A DNA stretch of 64,000 nucleotides from Hydrogenophilus sp. (GCA_026416515.1 JAOAEZ010000001.1:22420-86419); one strand, 5' to 3'. Shown: positions 1-9,967, counted from the stretch's first letter. Made by a program: numbers and translations. Notes: generated by a model from the sequence alone, not told the origin.

Positions 1-1
1 G

Positions 2-196
2 CAGGCGGTAATACGACGAGGTGAGCTTACAGCCGTTTACGTGGCGACCGAGCGTGGGTGGCGGTTGCGCCAGGTGCGACTGGGAGAGACCGTCGCTGAA
101 AACCGAGTACAGGTGCTGGCTGGATTGGCCGAGGGGGATCGAGTGGCCCTCGACCCTGTAAAAGCAGGGCTTGCGGTAGCGAAGGGGGAACAGTGA
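2..196 (+). CDS. RND efflux membrane-fusion (periplasmic adaptor) protein, C-terminal end
   Basis: This is the last 64 codons of a gene that begins before the window, read in the frame starting at base 2 and ending in TGA at 194-196. The segment has the usual end of an RND adaptor: a stretch reading AVYVATERGWRLRQVRLGE, then VLAGLAEGDRVALDPV. In this family (HlyD/AcrA type) this part is the membrane-proximal beta domain that links the inner-membrane pump to the outer-membrane channel. The stop lies 10 bp before the RND pump start, so the two genes form one transcription unit. Substrate cannot be told from the fragment. Confidence 0.8.
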   Translation, partial: QAVIRRGELTAVYVATERGWRLRQVRLGETVAENRVQVLAGLAEGDRVALDPVKAGLAVAKGEQ

Positions 197-206
197 GGAG
201 GTTTTA

Positions 207-3200
207 ATGGGCCGGACCGTTCTGGCGGGAGAGACAACCGGTGCACCGCTCGGTATCTCGGGACGAGTCGCCGCGACATTCCAGCGCAATGCTATTACCC
301 CTTTGTTAGCGCTGGTTCTTTTTTTGCTGGGGCTTTTCGCAATCTTGGTGACCCCCAAGGAGGAGGAGCCCCAGATCGATGTGACGATGGCTCATGTGAT
401 CGTCCCTTGGCCGGGAGCTTCTGCTAAGGATGTAGAGTCGATCATCAGCCGGCCAGCGGAATTGGTTCTATCGCGAATCGCAGGGGTGGAGCATGTCTTC
501 AGCGTTTCACGGCCGGGAATGGCGCTGCTGACCGTCCAGTTCGAGGTGGGGGTCAAAAGCGAGACCGCGCTGGTGCGTTTGTACGATACCGTGATGTCCC
601 ACCGCGATTGGTTGAGCCCTAATTTGGGGGTCGGAGAGCCGATCGTGAAGCCAAAGGGGATCGATGATGTGCCGGTGGCGGCGTTTACGCTGTATACGAC
701 CGATCCCGAACGCGCCGGCTACGATTTGGAGCGAGTCGCCCATGCACTCGAATTGGAGTTAAAACGGATTCCCGGGGCCCGCGATGTACGAACCATCGGC
801 GGACCAGGACAGGTGGTGCGGGTGGTATTCGATCCCGTGCGGTTAAACGCTTACAACTTGACGGTGAGTGAGCTGAAAAAGGCGCTGGCCGTGACCAATG
901 TGTCGCTTCCCGCCGGGTATTTAACCCAGGATAACCGTGAGGTGCTGGTGCGCACAGGGCTCCATTTTGAGTCGGTCGAGGATGTGGCGTCGATTGTGGT
1001 GGGGGTGGTCGAGGGACGGCCTGTATACCTGCGAGAGGTGGCAGAGGTGACCCTTGGCCCCGATGAGCCACGCCGCTACGTGTGGTACGGGAGGCGCGAT
1101 GGAGCCTCTTATCCGGCGGTGACCATCTGGATTTCCAAAAAACCGGGAGCTAACGCCGCTTCAGTGGTTGAGGCGGCTGTTAAGCGAATGCGCTCCTTGG
1201 AGCAACAGCTGATTCCCGAGGGAGTGGAGTGGACGATCACCCGCGATTATGGTGCGACGGCGACCGATAAGGCTAACACTTTAATCGGAAAATTAATTTT
1301 TGCTACCGCTGCGGTGGTGGGGTTGGTATTGCTGACGTTGGGATGGCGGGAGGCGGTGATCGTCGGCGTGGCGGTGACGTTGACGTTGATGGCGACGCTT
1401 TTTGCGTCTTGGGCATGGGGTTTTACGCTGAACCGCGTTTCGTTATTCGCGCTTATCTTTTCGATTGGTATTTTGGTAGACGACGCCATTGTGGTGGTCG
1501 AGAATGTCCATCGTTGGCATTATTTGAAGCCGGCCGAACCGTTGGGGCGGGTGATCCCCCACGCGGTGGATGAGGTAGGGGGACCGACTATCTTGGCAAC
1601 CTTTACCGTGATCGCCGCTTTGTTGCCTATGGCCTTCGTCACGGGGTTGATGGGACCCTATATGAGCCCAATCCCTGTCAACGCGTCGATGGGGATGTTT
1701 TTGTCACTGGTGGTGGCATTCGTCGTGACCCCTTGGTTGGCCGATAAGTTGCTGCGCCCCCACGAAGAGCGTCCCGGAGGCGATGATCGAGTGACCAGCG
1801 CGCTCGACCGCTTCTTTCGGACGATTTTCCGCCCGATTATGCACCCGCTCTACGGGGCATGGGTTCGATTCGCTTGGGGAAGCGGCGTGTTGGTGCTTAT
1901 CGCCGCAGCGATGGCGCTGCCGGTGATGCAGGTGGTGATTTTGAAGATGCTTCCCTTCGATAATAAGAGCGAGTTTCAGGTGGTTGTGGAGATGCCATTG
2001 GGGACGCCGCCGGAGCTGACGAGCCGGGCCCTTCAGGAGATGGGTGAGGCGTTGGCAGCAGCGATTCCAGAGGTGCGCGATTGGCAGGCTTACGCGGGAA
2101 CCGCTAGCCCGATCAACTTCAACGGATTAGTCCGTCAGTACTATTTGCGACAGATGCCAGAACAGGGTGACCTGCAGGTGAACTTGGTCGATCGCCGCGA
2201 ACGGAAACGCAAAAGCCATGAGGTGGCGATGGCTGCCCGCCCCGTCGTCCAGGCGATCGCCGCCCGATACGGGGCAAACGCAAAGGTAGTTGAGGTTCCG
2301 CCGGGACCGCCGGTGTTGGCACCGATTGTGGCCGAGATTTACGGACCCAGTTACGAGGGACAGATCGCTGTGGCTCAGCAGGTGCGGGCAGCGCTTGAGA
2401 GAACTCCCGACGTGGTGGATGTGGACGATACGATCGAGGAGGTGGCGCCCGAATTGGTGTTGGTGGTCAATCAGGCGAAAGCGGCTCAGAAAGGAGTGGC
2501 TCAGGCCCAAATTGTGGAGACGATCCGCGTGGCGCTCTCAGGAGAGTCAGCCACCTCGCTTTACGGTGGCTCTAACCAGTACGAGGTTCCCGTTCGGTTG
2601 ATGATGTCCGAAACGTTGAAGGATCAAGTGGATCAGGTGTTGGCGCTGCGGGTGCGTTCCCGGGAGGGGCAGTTGGTCCCTATCTCCGAGCTGGTGGATG
2701 TGGTGGAGCGACGCCGGGAGCAAGTGATCTATCGTAAGGATCTGTTGCCAGTGGTGTTTGTAATGGCCGATGTAGCAGGGGAGACCGATTCGCCGCTCTA
2801 CGGGATGTTCCAGGCGCGTACCGCATTGGCAGGGATTCCCTTGATAGGAGATGGGCTTTCGGGTACGTTGGGGGAGTGGTTTATCCAGCCTCCAGAGAAT
2901 CCCTATTCTGAGTTTTCGGTGAAATGGGATGGCGAGTGGCAGGTTACCTACGAGACGTTCCGCGATATGGGGGCCGCTTACGCGGTAGGGTTGGTGTTGA
3001 TCTACTTATTGGTGGTCGCCCATTTCAAGAGTTACGGGATCCCCCTGATCATTATGGCACCTATCCCGCTGACGATTATCGGCGTTATGCCGGGACACGC
3101 TTTGCTGGGGGCGCAGTTTACAGCGACTTCGATGATCGGAATGATCGCGCTGGCTGGGATTATCGTTCGGAATTCGATTTTGTTGGTCGATTTTGTGATC

Positions 3201-3458
3201 GAGCAGGTGAAGAACGGAATGGCATTGGAGGAGGCGATTGTTCGTTCCGCCGCTGTGCGCGCGAAACCGATCGCTTTGACAGCGGTCGCGGCAATGATCG
3301 GCGCTTTATTCATCCTCGACGATCCGATCTTCCAGGGGTTGGCGATCAGTTTGATCTTCGGGGTCTTTGTTTCGACGGTTCTTACCCTTGTGGTTATTCC
3401 AATGCTTTTCTATGCCGCGAAACGGGGAAAGATAGAGGTCATTCGAGGTAATCCGTAA
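207..3458 (+). CDS. RND family efflux pump, inner-membrane subunit (HAE type)
   Basis: A proton-driven inner-membrane exporter of 1083 aa, the normal size for the AcrB/MexB superfamily. A first membrane helix lies near residues 29-47. It is followed by a large periplasmic loop, helices 2-6 near 365-520, a second periplasmic loop, and helices 8-12 from about residue 915. The fourth helix carries GILVDDAIVVVENVHRW with the paired Asp425/Asp426 of hydrophobe/amphiphile pumps, and lacks the single-Asp pattern of CzcA-type metal pumps. ATG 207 follows a GGAGG seven bases upstream. It is preceded by its adaptor gene and followed 10 bp later by a DUF2892 protein. No outer-membrane channel gene is visible. 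Substrate unknown. Confidence 0.9.
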   Translation: MGRTVLAGETTGAPLGISGRVAATFQRNAITPLLALVLFLLGLFAILVTPKEEEPQIDVTMAHVIVPWPGASAKDVESIISRPAELVLSRIAGVEHVFSVSRPGMALLTVQFEVGVKSETALVRLYDTVMSHRDWLSPNLGVGEPIVKPKGIDDVPVAAFTLYTTDPERAGYDLERVAHALELELKRIPGARDVRTIGGPGQVVRVVFDPVRLNAYNLTVSELKKALAVTNVSLPAGYLTQDNREVLVRTGLHFESVEDVASIVVGVVEGRPVYLREVAEVTLGPDEPRRYVWYGRRDGASYPAVTIWISKKPGANAASVVEAAVKRMRSLEQQLIPEGVEWTITRDYGATATDKANTLIGKLIFATAAVVGLVLLTLGWREAVIVGVAVTLTLMATLFASWAWGFTLNRVSLFALIFSIGILVDDAIVVVENVHRWHYLKPAEPLGRVIPHAVDEVGGPTILATFTVIAALLPMAFVTGLMGPYMSPIPVNASMGMFLSLVVAFVVTPWLADKLLRPHEERPGGDDRVTSALDRFFRTIFRPIMHPLYGAWVRFAWGSGVLVLIAAAMALPVMQVVILKMLPFDNKSEFQVVVEMPLGTPPELTSRALQEMGEALAAAIPEVRDWQAYAGTASPINFNGLVRQYYLRQMPEQGDLQVNLVDRRERKRKSHEVAMAARPVVQAIAARYGANAKVVEVPPGPPVLAPIVAEIYGPSYEGQIAVAQQVRAALERTPDVVDVDDTIEEVAPELVLVVNQAKAAQKGVAQAQIVETIRVALSGESATSLYGGSNQYEVPVRLMMSETLKDQVDQVLALRVRSREGQLVPISELVDVVERRREQVIYRKDLLPVVFVMADVAGETDSPLYGMFQARTALAGIPLIGDGLSGTLGEWFIQPPENPYSEFSVKWDGEWQVTYETFRDMGAAYAVGLVLIYLLVVAHFKSYGIPLIIMAPIPLTIIGVMPGHALLGAQFTATSMIGMIALAGIIVRNSILLVDFVIEQVKNGMALEEAIVRSAAVRAKPIALTAVAAMIGALFILDDPIFQGLAISLIFGVFVSTVLTLVVIPMLFYAAKRGKIEVIRGNP

Positions 3459-3468
3459 GGGAGAAGGT

Positions 3469-3705
3469 ATGAAACAATTAACAGTTAACCAGTGGGTACG
3501 GGCGATTGCCGGGGCGTTCGTGCTCCTCTCCTTGGCTTTTGGGGTCGATTCTTCCCCTCTTTACCTAAATGGGAATTTCCTTTGGTTTACGGCTTTTGTC
3601 GGTGCCAATCTGCTCCAGAGTGCCTTTACAGGACTTTGCCCTTTAGAAAGCTTTCTGCGGCGGTTGGGGATTCCAGATGAAGAGGGAGGAAGAGCTTCGT
3701 CGTAA
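3469..3705 (+). CDS. DUF2892 (YgaP-like) small inner-membrane protein
   Basis: A 78-aa protein with two hydrophobic helices (about residues 10-28 and 38-55) and the pattern NQWVRAIAGAFVLLSL ... GANLLQSAFTGLCPLESFLRRLG. This matches the membrane domain that follows the rhodanese domain in E. coli YgaP and also occurs alone as DUF2892. The conserved cysteine of the FTGLCP motif is present. The start has AGGGAGAAGG just upstream and lies 10 bp after the RND pump stop, so it is probably co-transcribed. In other bacteria these proteins often accompany sulfur-handling genes. A link to the pump is only inferred from position. Confidence 0.75.
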   Translation: MKQLTVNQWVRAIAGAFVLLSLAFGVDSSPLYLNGNFLWFTAFVGANLLQSAFTGLCPLESFLRRLGIPDEEGGRASS

Positions 3706-3727
3706 CGAGGTCTTTTCGCTCAGAGGC

Positions 3728-5032
3728 TTAAAGTACAGGAGAGGAAAGAGAGAGAGGGCGGGGGGTTCCGTTTCGCCATAGTTCTACCACCCGACCGGTT
3801 AGGGTTTGCCCCCAGCAGGGGGTGTTGCGCCCGGGGCCGACGACTGTCCCTTCATCGAATTTCCAGGTGCAGTTTGGATCGAAGAGAATCAGGTCGGCGA
3901 TGGCTCCCGGTGCGATCCGCCCGAGATCGCGCCGACCGATGAGGTCGGCAGCGCGGACGGTGACCGGCGCGAGGGTTTGGGGAAGCGTTAGCCCTTGCAT
4001 CTCCCCCCAGCGAAGGAGAAGCGGTAGCAGCGTCTCTACCCCAGCGACGCCGGGAGCGCTTTCCGAGAAAGGATAGGCTTTGGCGTCCCGCCCAACGGTT
4101 TTGTGGTTGGAGACGACCACATCGATGACGCCGTCGACAACCGCTTGCGCGAGGGCTTCGCGGTCTTGAACACTGCGCAAGGGGGGTTGGGTGTGAACAT
4201 TCGGGTCAAATTCACCGATGTCGTGTTCGGTCATAGTAAGGTTGAGGATCGCTACGCTTGCGGTGACAGGGAGCCCTTCAGATTTGGCGCGGGCGAGATG
4301 GGTGATCGCCCGCGCGGAGGAGAGGTTGAGGAGATGCAGCCGTACTCCAGCTTCCGCGGCAAGTTCGATCGCACGGGCCACCGCGATGGTTTCCGCAGCG
4401 ACCGGTATCGGCGGTAACCCCAGGCGCGCCGCGACAATTCCATCGTGGATCCCGCCGAGGGGGGTAAGGTCAGGGTCGGAGACGGTGAGCCAAACGGCAT
4501 AGTCAAAACTGGCTGCGTATTGCATCGCGCGCAGCAACGCGAGGGAGTCGCGAAGGGGGGTGTCGCCTTGCGAGAAGGCAATACAGCCAGCGGCGGAGAG
4601 GCGGGCCATCTCCGCAAGTTGTTTGCCCGTAAGGCCAACGGTGAGCGCACCAAGGGGCCAGAGATCGACTTGACCATAACGCTCGGCCCGCGTGAGGAGA
4701 GTTTCCACAAGCCCCGGTTCGTCAAGGGGAGGAGTGGTGTCGGGAGCGACGACGAGATGAGCGATCCCGCTGGCGGCAGCTCCTGCCAGTTCGGCGTTCA
4801 GACGCTCAGGGCGTTCAAAAACCGGACCGGTCAGGCGGGCGTAGGTGTCAATGAGGGCGGGGGCAACGACAAGACCACGCGCATCGTGGATATGGTCGGC
4901 AGTAAAGCCAATGGGCGCATAGGGTTCAGGGGTAATGGCGACGATCCGGTCGTTGGCAATGGCCAGAGAGCCTACCACGTCAGTGTCAGTGGCCGGATCG
5001 ATGATGCGCGCGTGGGTGATGAGCCGCTTCAT
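3728..5032 (-). CDS. pyrX: Inactive dihydroorotase-like protein (PyrX/pDHO)
   Basis: A 434-aa amidohydrolase-fold protein whose start overlaps the end of pyrB by 4 bp. Active dihydroorotases carry a D-x-H-x-H metal motif. Here the corresponding stretch reads ALIDTYARL, with Tyr64 and Arg66 in place of the two histidines. The later catalytic aspartate of the TDHAPH motif is Asn309 (SNHKTVG). The fold is otherwise intact, ending in a normal [16 protein letters not shown]-terminal motif. In Pseudomonas and many betaproteobacteria such a pseudo-enzyme is a structural partner that aspartate carbamoyltransferase needs for activity. An active dihydroorotase should therefore be encoded elsewhere. Last gene of the mrcA-yqgE-ruvX-pyrRB unit. 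Confidence 0.88.
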   Translation of the reverse strand: MKRLITHARIIDPATDTDVVGSLAIANDRIVAITPEPYAPIGFTADHIHDARGLVVAPALIDTYARLTGPVFERPERLNAELAGAAASGIAHLVVAPDTTPPLDEPGLVETLLTRAERYGQVDLWPLGALTVGLTGKQLAEMARLSAAGCIAFSQGDTPLRDSLALLRAMQYAASFDYAVWLTVSDPDLTPLGGIHDGIVAARLGLPPIPVAAETIAVARAIELAAEAGVRLHLLNLSSARAITHLARAKSEGLPVTASVAILNLTMTEHDIGEFDPNVHTQPPLRSVQDREALAQAVVDGVIDVVVSNHKTVGRDAKAYPFSESAPGVAGVETLLPLLLRWGEMQGLTLPQTLAPVTVRAADLIGRRDLGRIAPGAIADLILFDPNCTWKFDEGTVVGPGRNTPCWGQTLTGRVVELWRNGTPRPLSLSSPVL

Positions 5033-6006
5033 GCTGCTGCTCCCGGGGCAACGTCCGCTAGAAGGGCAAAGACCGCCATCCGAACGGCGATCCCAAAGGT
5101 GACTTGGGGAAGGATAACGCTTTGTGGACCGTCAGCGACGCTGGAGGCGATCTCGACGCCGCGGTTCATCGGTCCTGGGTGCATGACGATGGCATTCGGT
5201 TTGGCGCGTTTGAGCCGCTCCGGGGTAAGCCCCCAGCATTCGTGATACTCGGCAACGGAGGAGATGAACGAGCCGTGCATCCGCTCGTTCTGAAGACGGA
5301 GCATCATGATGACATCGACGCCGTCGAGCGCTTCGTCAAGGTCGTGGGTCACCGTAACCCCGAGGGCGCTAAGTTCTTTAGGGAGCAGCGTTTTGGGACC
5401 GGCCACACGGATATCGGGAACGCCGAGCGCCGAGAGGGCGGAGATCTCAGAGCGGGCTACCCGGGAGTGCAGGACGTCGCCTACGATCGCCACCGAGAGG
5501 TGAGTGAATTCTCGTTTGTAATGGCGGATGGTATACATGTCAAGTAACCCTTGAGTTGGGTGGGCGTGCCGCCCGTCGCCCGCATTGAGAACGCTGATGT
5601 GGGTTTGCCCGCGTTCGGCGAGGTGCTGGGCAATGCGCACCGGAGCTCCCGCCGCCGCATGGCGGATCACAAACATGTCGGCCATCATCGCCGCAAGGTT
5701 GTCGACGGTGTCGAGAAGAGATTCTCCTTTAGCGGTGCTGCTGGTGGCGATGTTGAGATTGATGACGTCCGCCGAGAGACGGGCTGCAGCGATTTCAAAG
5801 GTGGTTCGGGTACGGGTAGAGTTTTCAAAAAATAGGTTGAAAACGCTTTTCCCCCGCAGAAGAGGGACTTTTTTGACCGAACGGGTGGAGACTTCGAGGA
5901 ACGAGTCGGCAAGTTCAAAGATGCGATGGAGTAAGGTCTCGGGAAGCCCTTCAAGCGTGAGGAGATGCTTGAGGCGACCGTCTGGCGTGAGTTGCAGGCG
6001 CGTCAT
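5029..6006 (-). CDS. pyrB: Aspartate carbamoyltransferase catalytic subunit
   Basis: Catalyses carbamoyl phosphate + aspartate to N-carbamoylaspartate, the committed step of pyrimidine synthesis. The 325-aa product has the carbamoyl-phosphate loop [13 protein letters not shown], the [11 protein letters not shown] stretch and [12 protein letters not shown] near the C terminus. An upstream extension of the frame to 6099 exists. ATG 6006 is preferred because it begins right at the family's usual N terminus ([16 protein letters not shown]) and overlaps the pyrR stop by 4 bp. No separate pyrI regulatory subunit is present. The neighbouring inactive dihydroorotase is the expected partner. Confidence 0.95.
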   Translation of the reverse strand: MTRLQLTPDGRLKHLLTLEGLPETLLHRIFELADSFLEVSTRSVKKVPLLRGKSVFNLFFENSTRTRTTFEIAAARLSADVINLNIATSSTAKGESLLDTVDNLAAMMADMFVIRHAAAGAPVRIAQHLAERGQTHISVLNAGDGRHAHPTQGLLDMYTIRHYKREFTHLSVAIVGDVLHSRVARSEISALSALGVPDIRVAGPKTLLPKELSALGVTVTHDLDEALDGVDVIMMLRLQNERMHGSFISSVAEYHECWGLTPERLKRAKPNAIVMHPGPMNRGVEIASSVADGPQSVILPQVTFGIAVRMAVFALLADVAPGAAA

Positions 6007-6524
6007 GAGGAGAGCTCCCAGGTGAAAGTGGCGTCTTGCCGCCGCGTAAGTTCCAGACGATAGGGTGGGGGGAGGGGGGGATCGGCACGCCAGGGGCAAA
6101 GGTCCGCGGCGATGGGCAGTTCTCGCCCCCCTCGGTCGACGAGGACGGCGAGGCGAACCATCTTGGGCCGCCCATAGTCGAAGAGTTCGTTGAGGGCGGC
6201 GCGAACGGTGCGACCAGTATAGAGAACGTCGTCGATGAGAAGAATCCGCGCCCCTTCGACCGCGAAGGGAAGATCAGAGGGGCGAACGGCGTGACGGGCA
6301 AGACCGCGACGGGCTAGATCGTCGCGATAGAAGGAGACATCCAGGCGACCGAGCGGGAGAGAACCGCCGATGTCGGTATGTAGTCGTTCGGCGAGCCAGG
6401 CGCCCCCGGTGTGAATGCCTACGAGCGCGTCGTAGCTTTCCCAAACCGCGAAAAAGGCGGTGCGCAGTTGGATGTAGAGCTCTTCAGCAGGAGGGATCTG
6501 CAAGGGGAGGGAGGCGAGAGACAT
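6003..6524 (-). CDS. pyrR: Bifunctional pyr operon regulator / uracil phosphoribosyltransferase
   Basis: A 173-aa type I phosphoribosyltransferase fold protein. The PRPP loop [15 protein letters not shown] lies near residues 93-107, and the N-terminal half has the [13 protein letters not shown] pattern of PyrR. In Gram-positive bacteria PyrR binds pyr mRNA to control attenuation. In proteobacteria it sits next to pyrB, and whether it binds RNA is less clear. No obvious anti-terminator structure was found in this operon, where upstream genes overlap the pyrR start. The first 41 bases overlap the end of ruvX. Confidence 0.92.
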   Translation of the reverse strand: MSLASLPLQIPPAEELYIQLRTAFFAVWESYDALVGIHTGGAWLAERLHTDIGGSLPLGRLDVSFYRDDLARRGLARHAVRPSDLPFAVEGARILLIDDVLYTGRTVRAALNELFDYGRPKMVRLAVLVDRGGRELPIAADLCPWRADPPLPPPYRLELTRRQDATFTWELSS

Positions 6525-6987
6525 TATCGGGCTCCAAAGCGATAAAAGGAACCGCGCCGTCGCAAAAAGATTGAAGGATCAACTGGGCGGCGAGGGCATC
6601 CCGGTGCTTTTTGCGTTGTCGCCACCGCCGTAAACCAGCAGCGGTGAGCAAGGCGTCGGCGTCGACGCTGGTGAGCGTTTCGTCGATGAGATAGACGGGA
6701 CAGCAGTAGCGGCGCACCAGGTGGTGGGCGAAGCGCTGGATGAGGGGAGCCAGTGTAGAGCCGGGGGAGGGGACGGGAGAGATGGGAATGCCGACCACAA
6801 GGGCAGTGGGGCGCCATTGTTCGATGAGGCGGTCGAGTTCAGCGTTAAGCCGCTCTTCAGGGGCAGCGGTAAGAGTGGTGTAAGGGACAGCGACCGCCGG
6901 CGGGAGGGCCGCCACCGCTACTCCCACTCGCTTGCGGCCGAAGTCAAATCCGAGGTAGGTACCCGCACGCGCCACGGAGCTAGCCAT
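6484..6987 (-). CDS. ruvX: Putative pre-16S rRNA nuclease / Holliday junction resolvase-like (YqgF)
   Basis: A 167-aa RNase H-fold protein. The N-terminal strand [15 protein letters not shown] carries the first catalytic aspartate, and [10 protein letters not shown] and the distal [13 protein letters not shown] stretch supply the other conserved acidic residues. In E. coli YqgF is needed for the final 5' trimming of 16S rRNA. The open frame extends up to 7071, but ATG 6987 is chosen because it overlaps the yqgE stop by 8 bp and gives the family's usual length. The 3' end runs 41 bp into pyrR, so these genes are tightly packed and likely translationally coupled. Confidence 0.9.
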   Translation of the reverse strand: MASSVARAGTYLGFDFGRKRVGVAVAALPPAVAVPYTTLTAAPEERLNAELDRLIEQWRPTALVVGIPISPVPSPGSTLAPLIQRFAHHLVRRYCCPVYLIDETLTSVDADALLTAAGLRRWRQRKKHRDALAAQLILQSFCDGAVPFIALEPDNVSRLPPLADPSC

Positions 6988-7540
6988 GACCGGCACCACC
7001 GACCAGATAACCGGGACGGACGCCGAGAAGGGCGAGCGCCGCGGTGTAACGCCCCTCCGGCGGTGTTTCAAAGATCAACGCCGGATCGGCGGGGACCGTG
7101 AGCCAGTCGTTGCGGGCGAGTTCGCTTTCGAGTTGCCCTTCGCCCCAGCCCGCATGGCCGAGTAGGACAAGAAAGTCGGTGAGGGTAAACCCAAGGGCTT
7201 CCAGAATGTCGCGCGAGGTGGTGAGGGCCATATCCCCAGGCAGCTTGATCGTTCCTGTCCAATCGCCAGCAGGGCGATGAAGGACAAACCCCCGCTCCGG
7301 GGCAACAGGTCCTCCGAAGTAGACAGGGGTTTCGGCGAGATAGGGGGCCGAAAGCGGGGCTTCTACCCGCTCGAAAAGCTGCCCTAGTGTAAGGTCGGTA
7401 GGGCGATTGACAATGACGCCCATCGCTCCTTGTGGGGTGTGTTCTACGAGGTAGACCACCGTTTGCCGAAAGTTCGGATCTTCCAGTTCCGGCATCGCAA
7501 TCAGGAAGTGGTGTTTGTAGGTTTGAAATCGCTGTACCAT
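6980..7540 (-). CDS. yqgE: UPF0301 / YqgE (AlgH) family protein
   Basis: A 186-aa protein beginning with the family signature LIAMPELEDPNFRQTVVYLVEH, followed by GAMGVIVNRPTDLTLGQLF and the glycine-rich FGGPVAPERGFVLH. The C-terminal half holds LLGHAGWGEGQLESEL, which is also typical. In Pseudomonas, AlgH affects alginate and quorum-related traits. The biochemical role of the family is not established. It lies 12 bp after mrcA and overlaps ruvX, the standard position of this gene in proteobacteria. Confidence 0.93.
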   Translation of the reverse strand: MVQRFQTYKHHFLIAMPELEDPNFRQTVVYLVEHTPQGAMGVIVNRPTDLTLGQLFERVEAPLSAPYLAETPVYFGGPVAPERGFVLHRPAGDWTGTIKLPGDMALTTSRDILEALGFTLTDFLVLLGHAGWGEGQLESELARNDWLTVPADPALIFETPPEGRYTAALALLGVRPGYLVGGAGHG

Positions 7541-7552
7541 CAGAGATCTCGC

Positions 7553-9922
7553 TTAGTTGAGAAATGAGCGTTCAAGAATAGGAGGAAAAGGGGTAGGCCG
7601 CGGGCGGGGAGAGGGAGAGTCAAGCGGTGCTTCCGGGTCCTCATTGACCGGAATTTCCTTCATTTCCCCTTCACCCGGCGGGAAGCTTTCGGGGGGCGGG
7701 AGTTCCGCATAGTAATACTCGGGACGCCCATCTACGATCGTTACGGCAATGCCCGCAGGGGTCGGCCGCTTGAACTCAGGGATCCCTGCCAGCGCTTCCC
7801 GCATGAAGTCGATCCAAATCGGCAGCGCTGCCCGCGCTCCCGTCTCTTTTTTGCCCAACGATTTCGGCTGCGGGTACCCAATCCAGGAGACGGCGACGAG
7901 AGTGGGATGATAACCGGCGAACCAGGCATCAACTGAGTCGTTCGTGGTTCCCGTTTTGCCGGCAAGGTCGTTGCGCTTGAGCGCCGCTCGGGCAGGCGCC
8001 CCCGTGCCTTGTTCGATCACACTTTTGAGAAGGGAGTCCATGAGCCAAGCGTTACGCTCGGGGATGGTTCGCCTCGATTCTTCGCCGGCGCGCTGGGGCT
8101 GCGCTTTCCAGAGGAGGGTTCCTTGAGCGTCGCGAATTTCATCGATGAAGTAGGGTTCGATGAGGTAGCCACCGTTAGCAAAAACAGCATAGGCGCGCGC
8201 CATCTCCCAGGGGTTGGTTCCGCCTGCTCCGAGTACCATGGTGAGGTAAGGCGGATGGTTTTGAGGATTGAGACCAAAACGGGTCAGCCATTGCTGGGCA
8301 TAGTGAGGGGTGACCTCGTGAAGAACGCGAACCGCCGGGAGGTTTTTGGATTTAGCGAGGGCTTGCCGCAGCCGCATCCATCCTTCATAGGTGTCATCAT
8401 AGTTTTTCGGGGCCCACTCTTTACTGCCCGTGACCTCTGGCCCAAAGACGATCGGCTCATCTTCAACCCAGCTTCCCGGCATCCAGCCGCGTTCCAGCGC
8501 AGCGGAGTAGATGAAGGGTTTAAATGCTGAGCCCGGTTGCCGTAACCCTTGCGTCGCATAGTTGAATTTGGCCAGCTCGAAGTCGAAACTCCCCGCTAGC
8601 GCTTTTACCGCTCCCGTAACCGGGTCGAGCGCCACAAGAGCTCCTTGCGTCTGGGGGAGTTGAACGAGGCGCCAGGCGCCGTCAGAACCCCGCTGAATAC
8701 GGACAACCGCCCCAGGAGTGAGCCGGAGGGGGGCCGGCGCTTTAGGGTCAAGGGCGCGGCGGATGAAGTCAAGGGCTTTGCCAGTTAGTTCGATCCGCTC
8801 TCCATAGCGCCATAAAAGTATGGAGTGGGACGTGACCGTTAAGACGATGGCGGTGAGGGCATCCGGAGCGTCTGGGTAGGCATCGAGGGCTTCGGTAAGG
8901 GCAGTATCGCTCATTTCGGTAATCCGCTCCGCTGGAATAACTCCTTCCGGACCGCGAAAACCGTGCCGAAGATCATGGGCAATAAGCCCACGTCGAACCG
9001 CGGCTTCGGCAGCACGTTGCAGGCGGCTGTCGACGGTGGTAAATACCTGCAGCCCACTGCCCAGCGCGACTTCGAGACCGAATTGGTCTACGACAAATTG
9101 CCGGGCCATCTCCGCGACATGTCCACCCCAGGGGATTTTGGTCACCGCACTCCCGTCCCGTTGCTCTTGAGCAAGGGAGAGGGGTTCCTGCCGCGCCGTT
9201 TGATAAGCGGCTTCGTCTAGAAACCCCGCTTCGCGCATCCGCCGTAAAACATACTCGCGCCGCGCGAGCGCCGCTTCGCGGTTGCGGTATGGATTGAGCT
9301 GGGAGGGCGCTTTCGGAAGACCAGCAAGAAGGGCCGCTTCGGCGATGGTGAGGGCTTGCAGGGGCTTACCGAAATAGGTTTGAGCTGCCGCGGCAAAACC
9401 GTAGGCGCGTTGCCCGAGGTAGATCTGGTTGAGGTAGAGCGTGAGGATCTGCTCTTTGCTAAGCTCGCGCTCGAGTTTGACCGCCAGGAGAATTTCGTAG
9501 AGCTTTCGCCAGTAGCTCTTTTCACGTGAAAGATAGAAATTGCGGGCCACTTGCATAGTGATCGTCGAGCCCCCTTGGATTTTGGCACCAGTAAGCAGGT
9601 TGGCGGTGGCGGCTCGGAGAATGCCAAAGGGATCAACACCGGGGTGGGTATAAAAGTGCTCGTCTTCTGCAGCGAGGACAGCGCGAATCAGATGGTCCGG
9701 GACGACGGAGAGATCGACGACGACTCGCCGCTCTTCTCCAAATTCGGCGATCTTTTCGCCGTCAGCGCTGTAGATGCGCAGCGGCATTTTCGGCTGAAAA
9801 GTTGCAAGCGCTGAGACGTCGGGAAGCTCCTGCCAGGCAAAGAGCAAAACAGTTCCCCCTATCGCGATGAGCGCGATTGCTATCGCTACCAGGCCGGTAA
9901 AGAGGCGCACGGACCAATGCAT
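7553..9922 (-). CDS. mrcA: Penicillin-binding protein 1A (bifunctional transglycosylase/transpeptidase)
   Basis: Makes and cross-links peptidoglycan at the outer face of the inner membrane. An N-terminal membrane helix (about residues 6-30 from ATG 9922) is followed by a family 51 glycosyltransferase domain with EDEHFYTHPGVDP and GGSTITMQVARN. An OB-like insert follows, then a transpeptidase domain with the active-site SAFKPF (SxxK), SKN and KTGTT motifs. The product is 789 aa from this start. The frame extends to 10033, but that extension runs into the pilM gene and lacks homology-like sequence. The proline-rich C-terminal tail is low complexity. Divergent from pilM with a shared 87-bp promoter region. 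Confidence 0.93.
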   Translation of the reverse strand: MHWSVRLFTGLVAIAIALIAIGGTVLLFAWQELPDVSALATFQPKMPLRIYSADGEKIAEFGEERRVVVDLSVVPDHLIRAVLAAEDEHFYTHPGVDPFGILRAATANLLTGAKIQGGSTITMQVARNFYLSREKSYWRKLYEILLAVKLERELSKEQILTLYLNQIYLGQRAYGFAAAAQTYFGKPLQALTIAEAALLAGLPKAPSQLNPYRNREAALARREYVLRRMREAGFLDEAAYQTARQEPLSLAQEQRDGSAVTKIPWGGHVAEMARQFVVDQFGLEVALGSGLQVFTTVDSRLQRAAEAAVRRGLIAHDLRHGFRGPEGVIPAERITEMSDTALTEALDAYPDAPDALTAIVLTVTSHSILLWRYGERIELTGKALDFIRRALDPKAPAPLRLTPGAVVRIQRGSDGAWRLVQLPQTQGALVALDPVTGAVKALAGSFDFELAKFNYATQGLRQPGSAFKPFIYSAALERGWMPGSWVEDEPIVFGPEVTGSKEWAPKNYDDTYEGWMRLRQALAKSKNLPAVRVLHEVTPHYAQQWLTRFGLNPQNHPPYLTMVLGAGGTNPWEMARAYAVFANGGYLIEPYFIDEIRDAQGTLLWKAQPQRAGEESRRTIPERNAWLMDSLLKSVIEQGTGAPARAALKRNDLAGKTGTTNDSVDAWFAGYHPTLVAVSWIGYPQPKSLGKKETGARAALPIWIDFMREALAGIPEFKRPTPAGIAVTIVDGRPEYYYAELPPPESFPPGEGEMKEIPVNEDPEAPLDSPSPRPRPTPFPPILERSFLN

Positions 9923-9937
9923 CGACGTTAGTTGCTC

Positions 9938-9967
9938 TTGACAGGAGAGGGCTGATTGGCCGATTAT
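9938..9967 (+). promoter_or_regulatory. Candidate sigma-70 promoter for pilM operon
   Basis: A perfect -35 TTGACA at 9938-9943 is followed after 18 bp by GATTAT at 9962-9967, a 4/6 match to the -10 consensus. It lies about 45 bp before the pilM ATG at 10010. The -10 overlaps the minus-strand -10 of mrcA. Confidence 0.5.
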
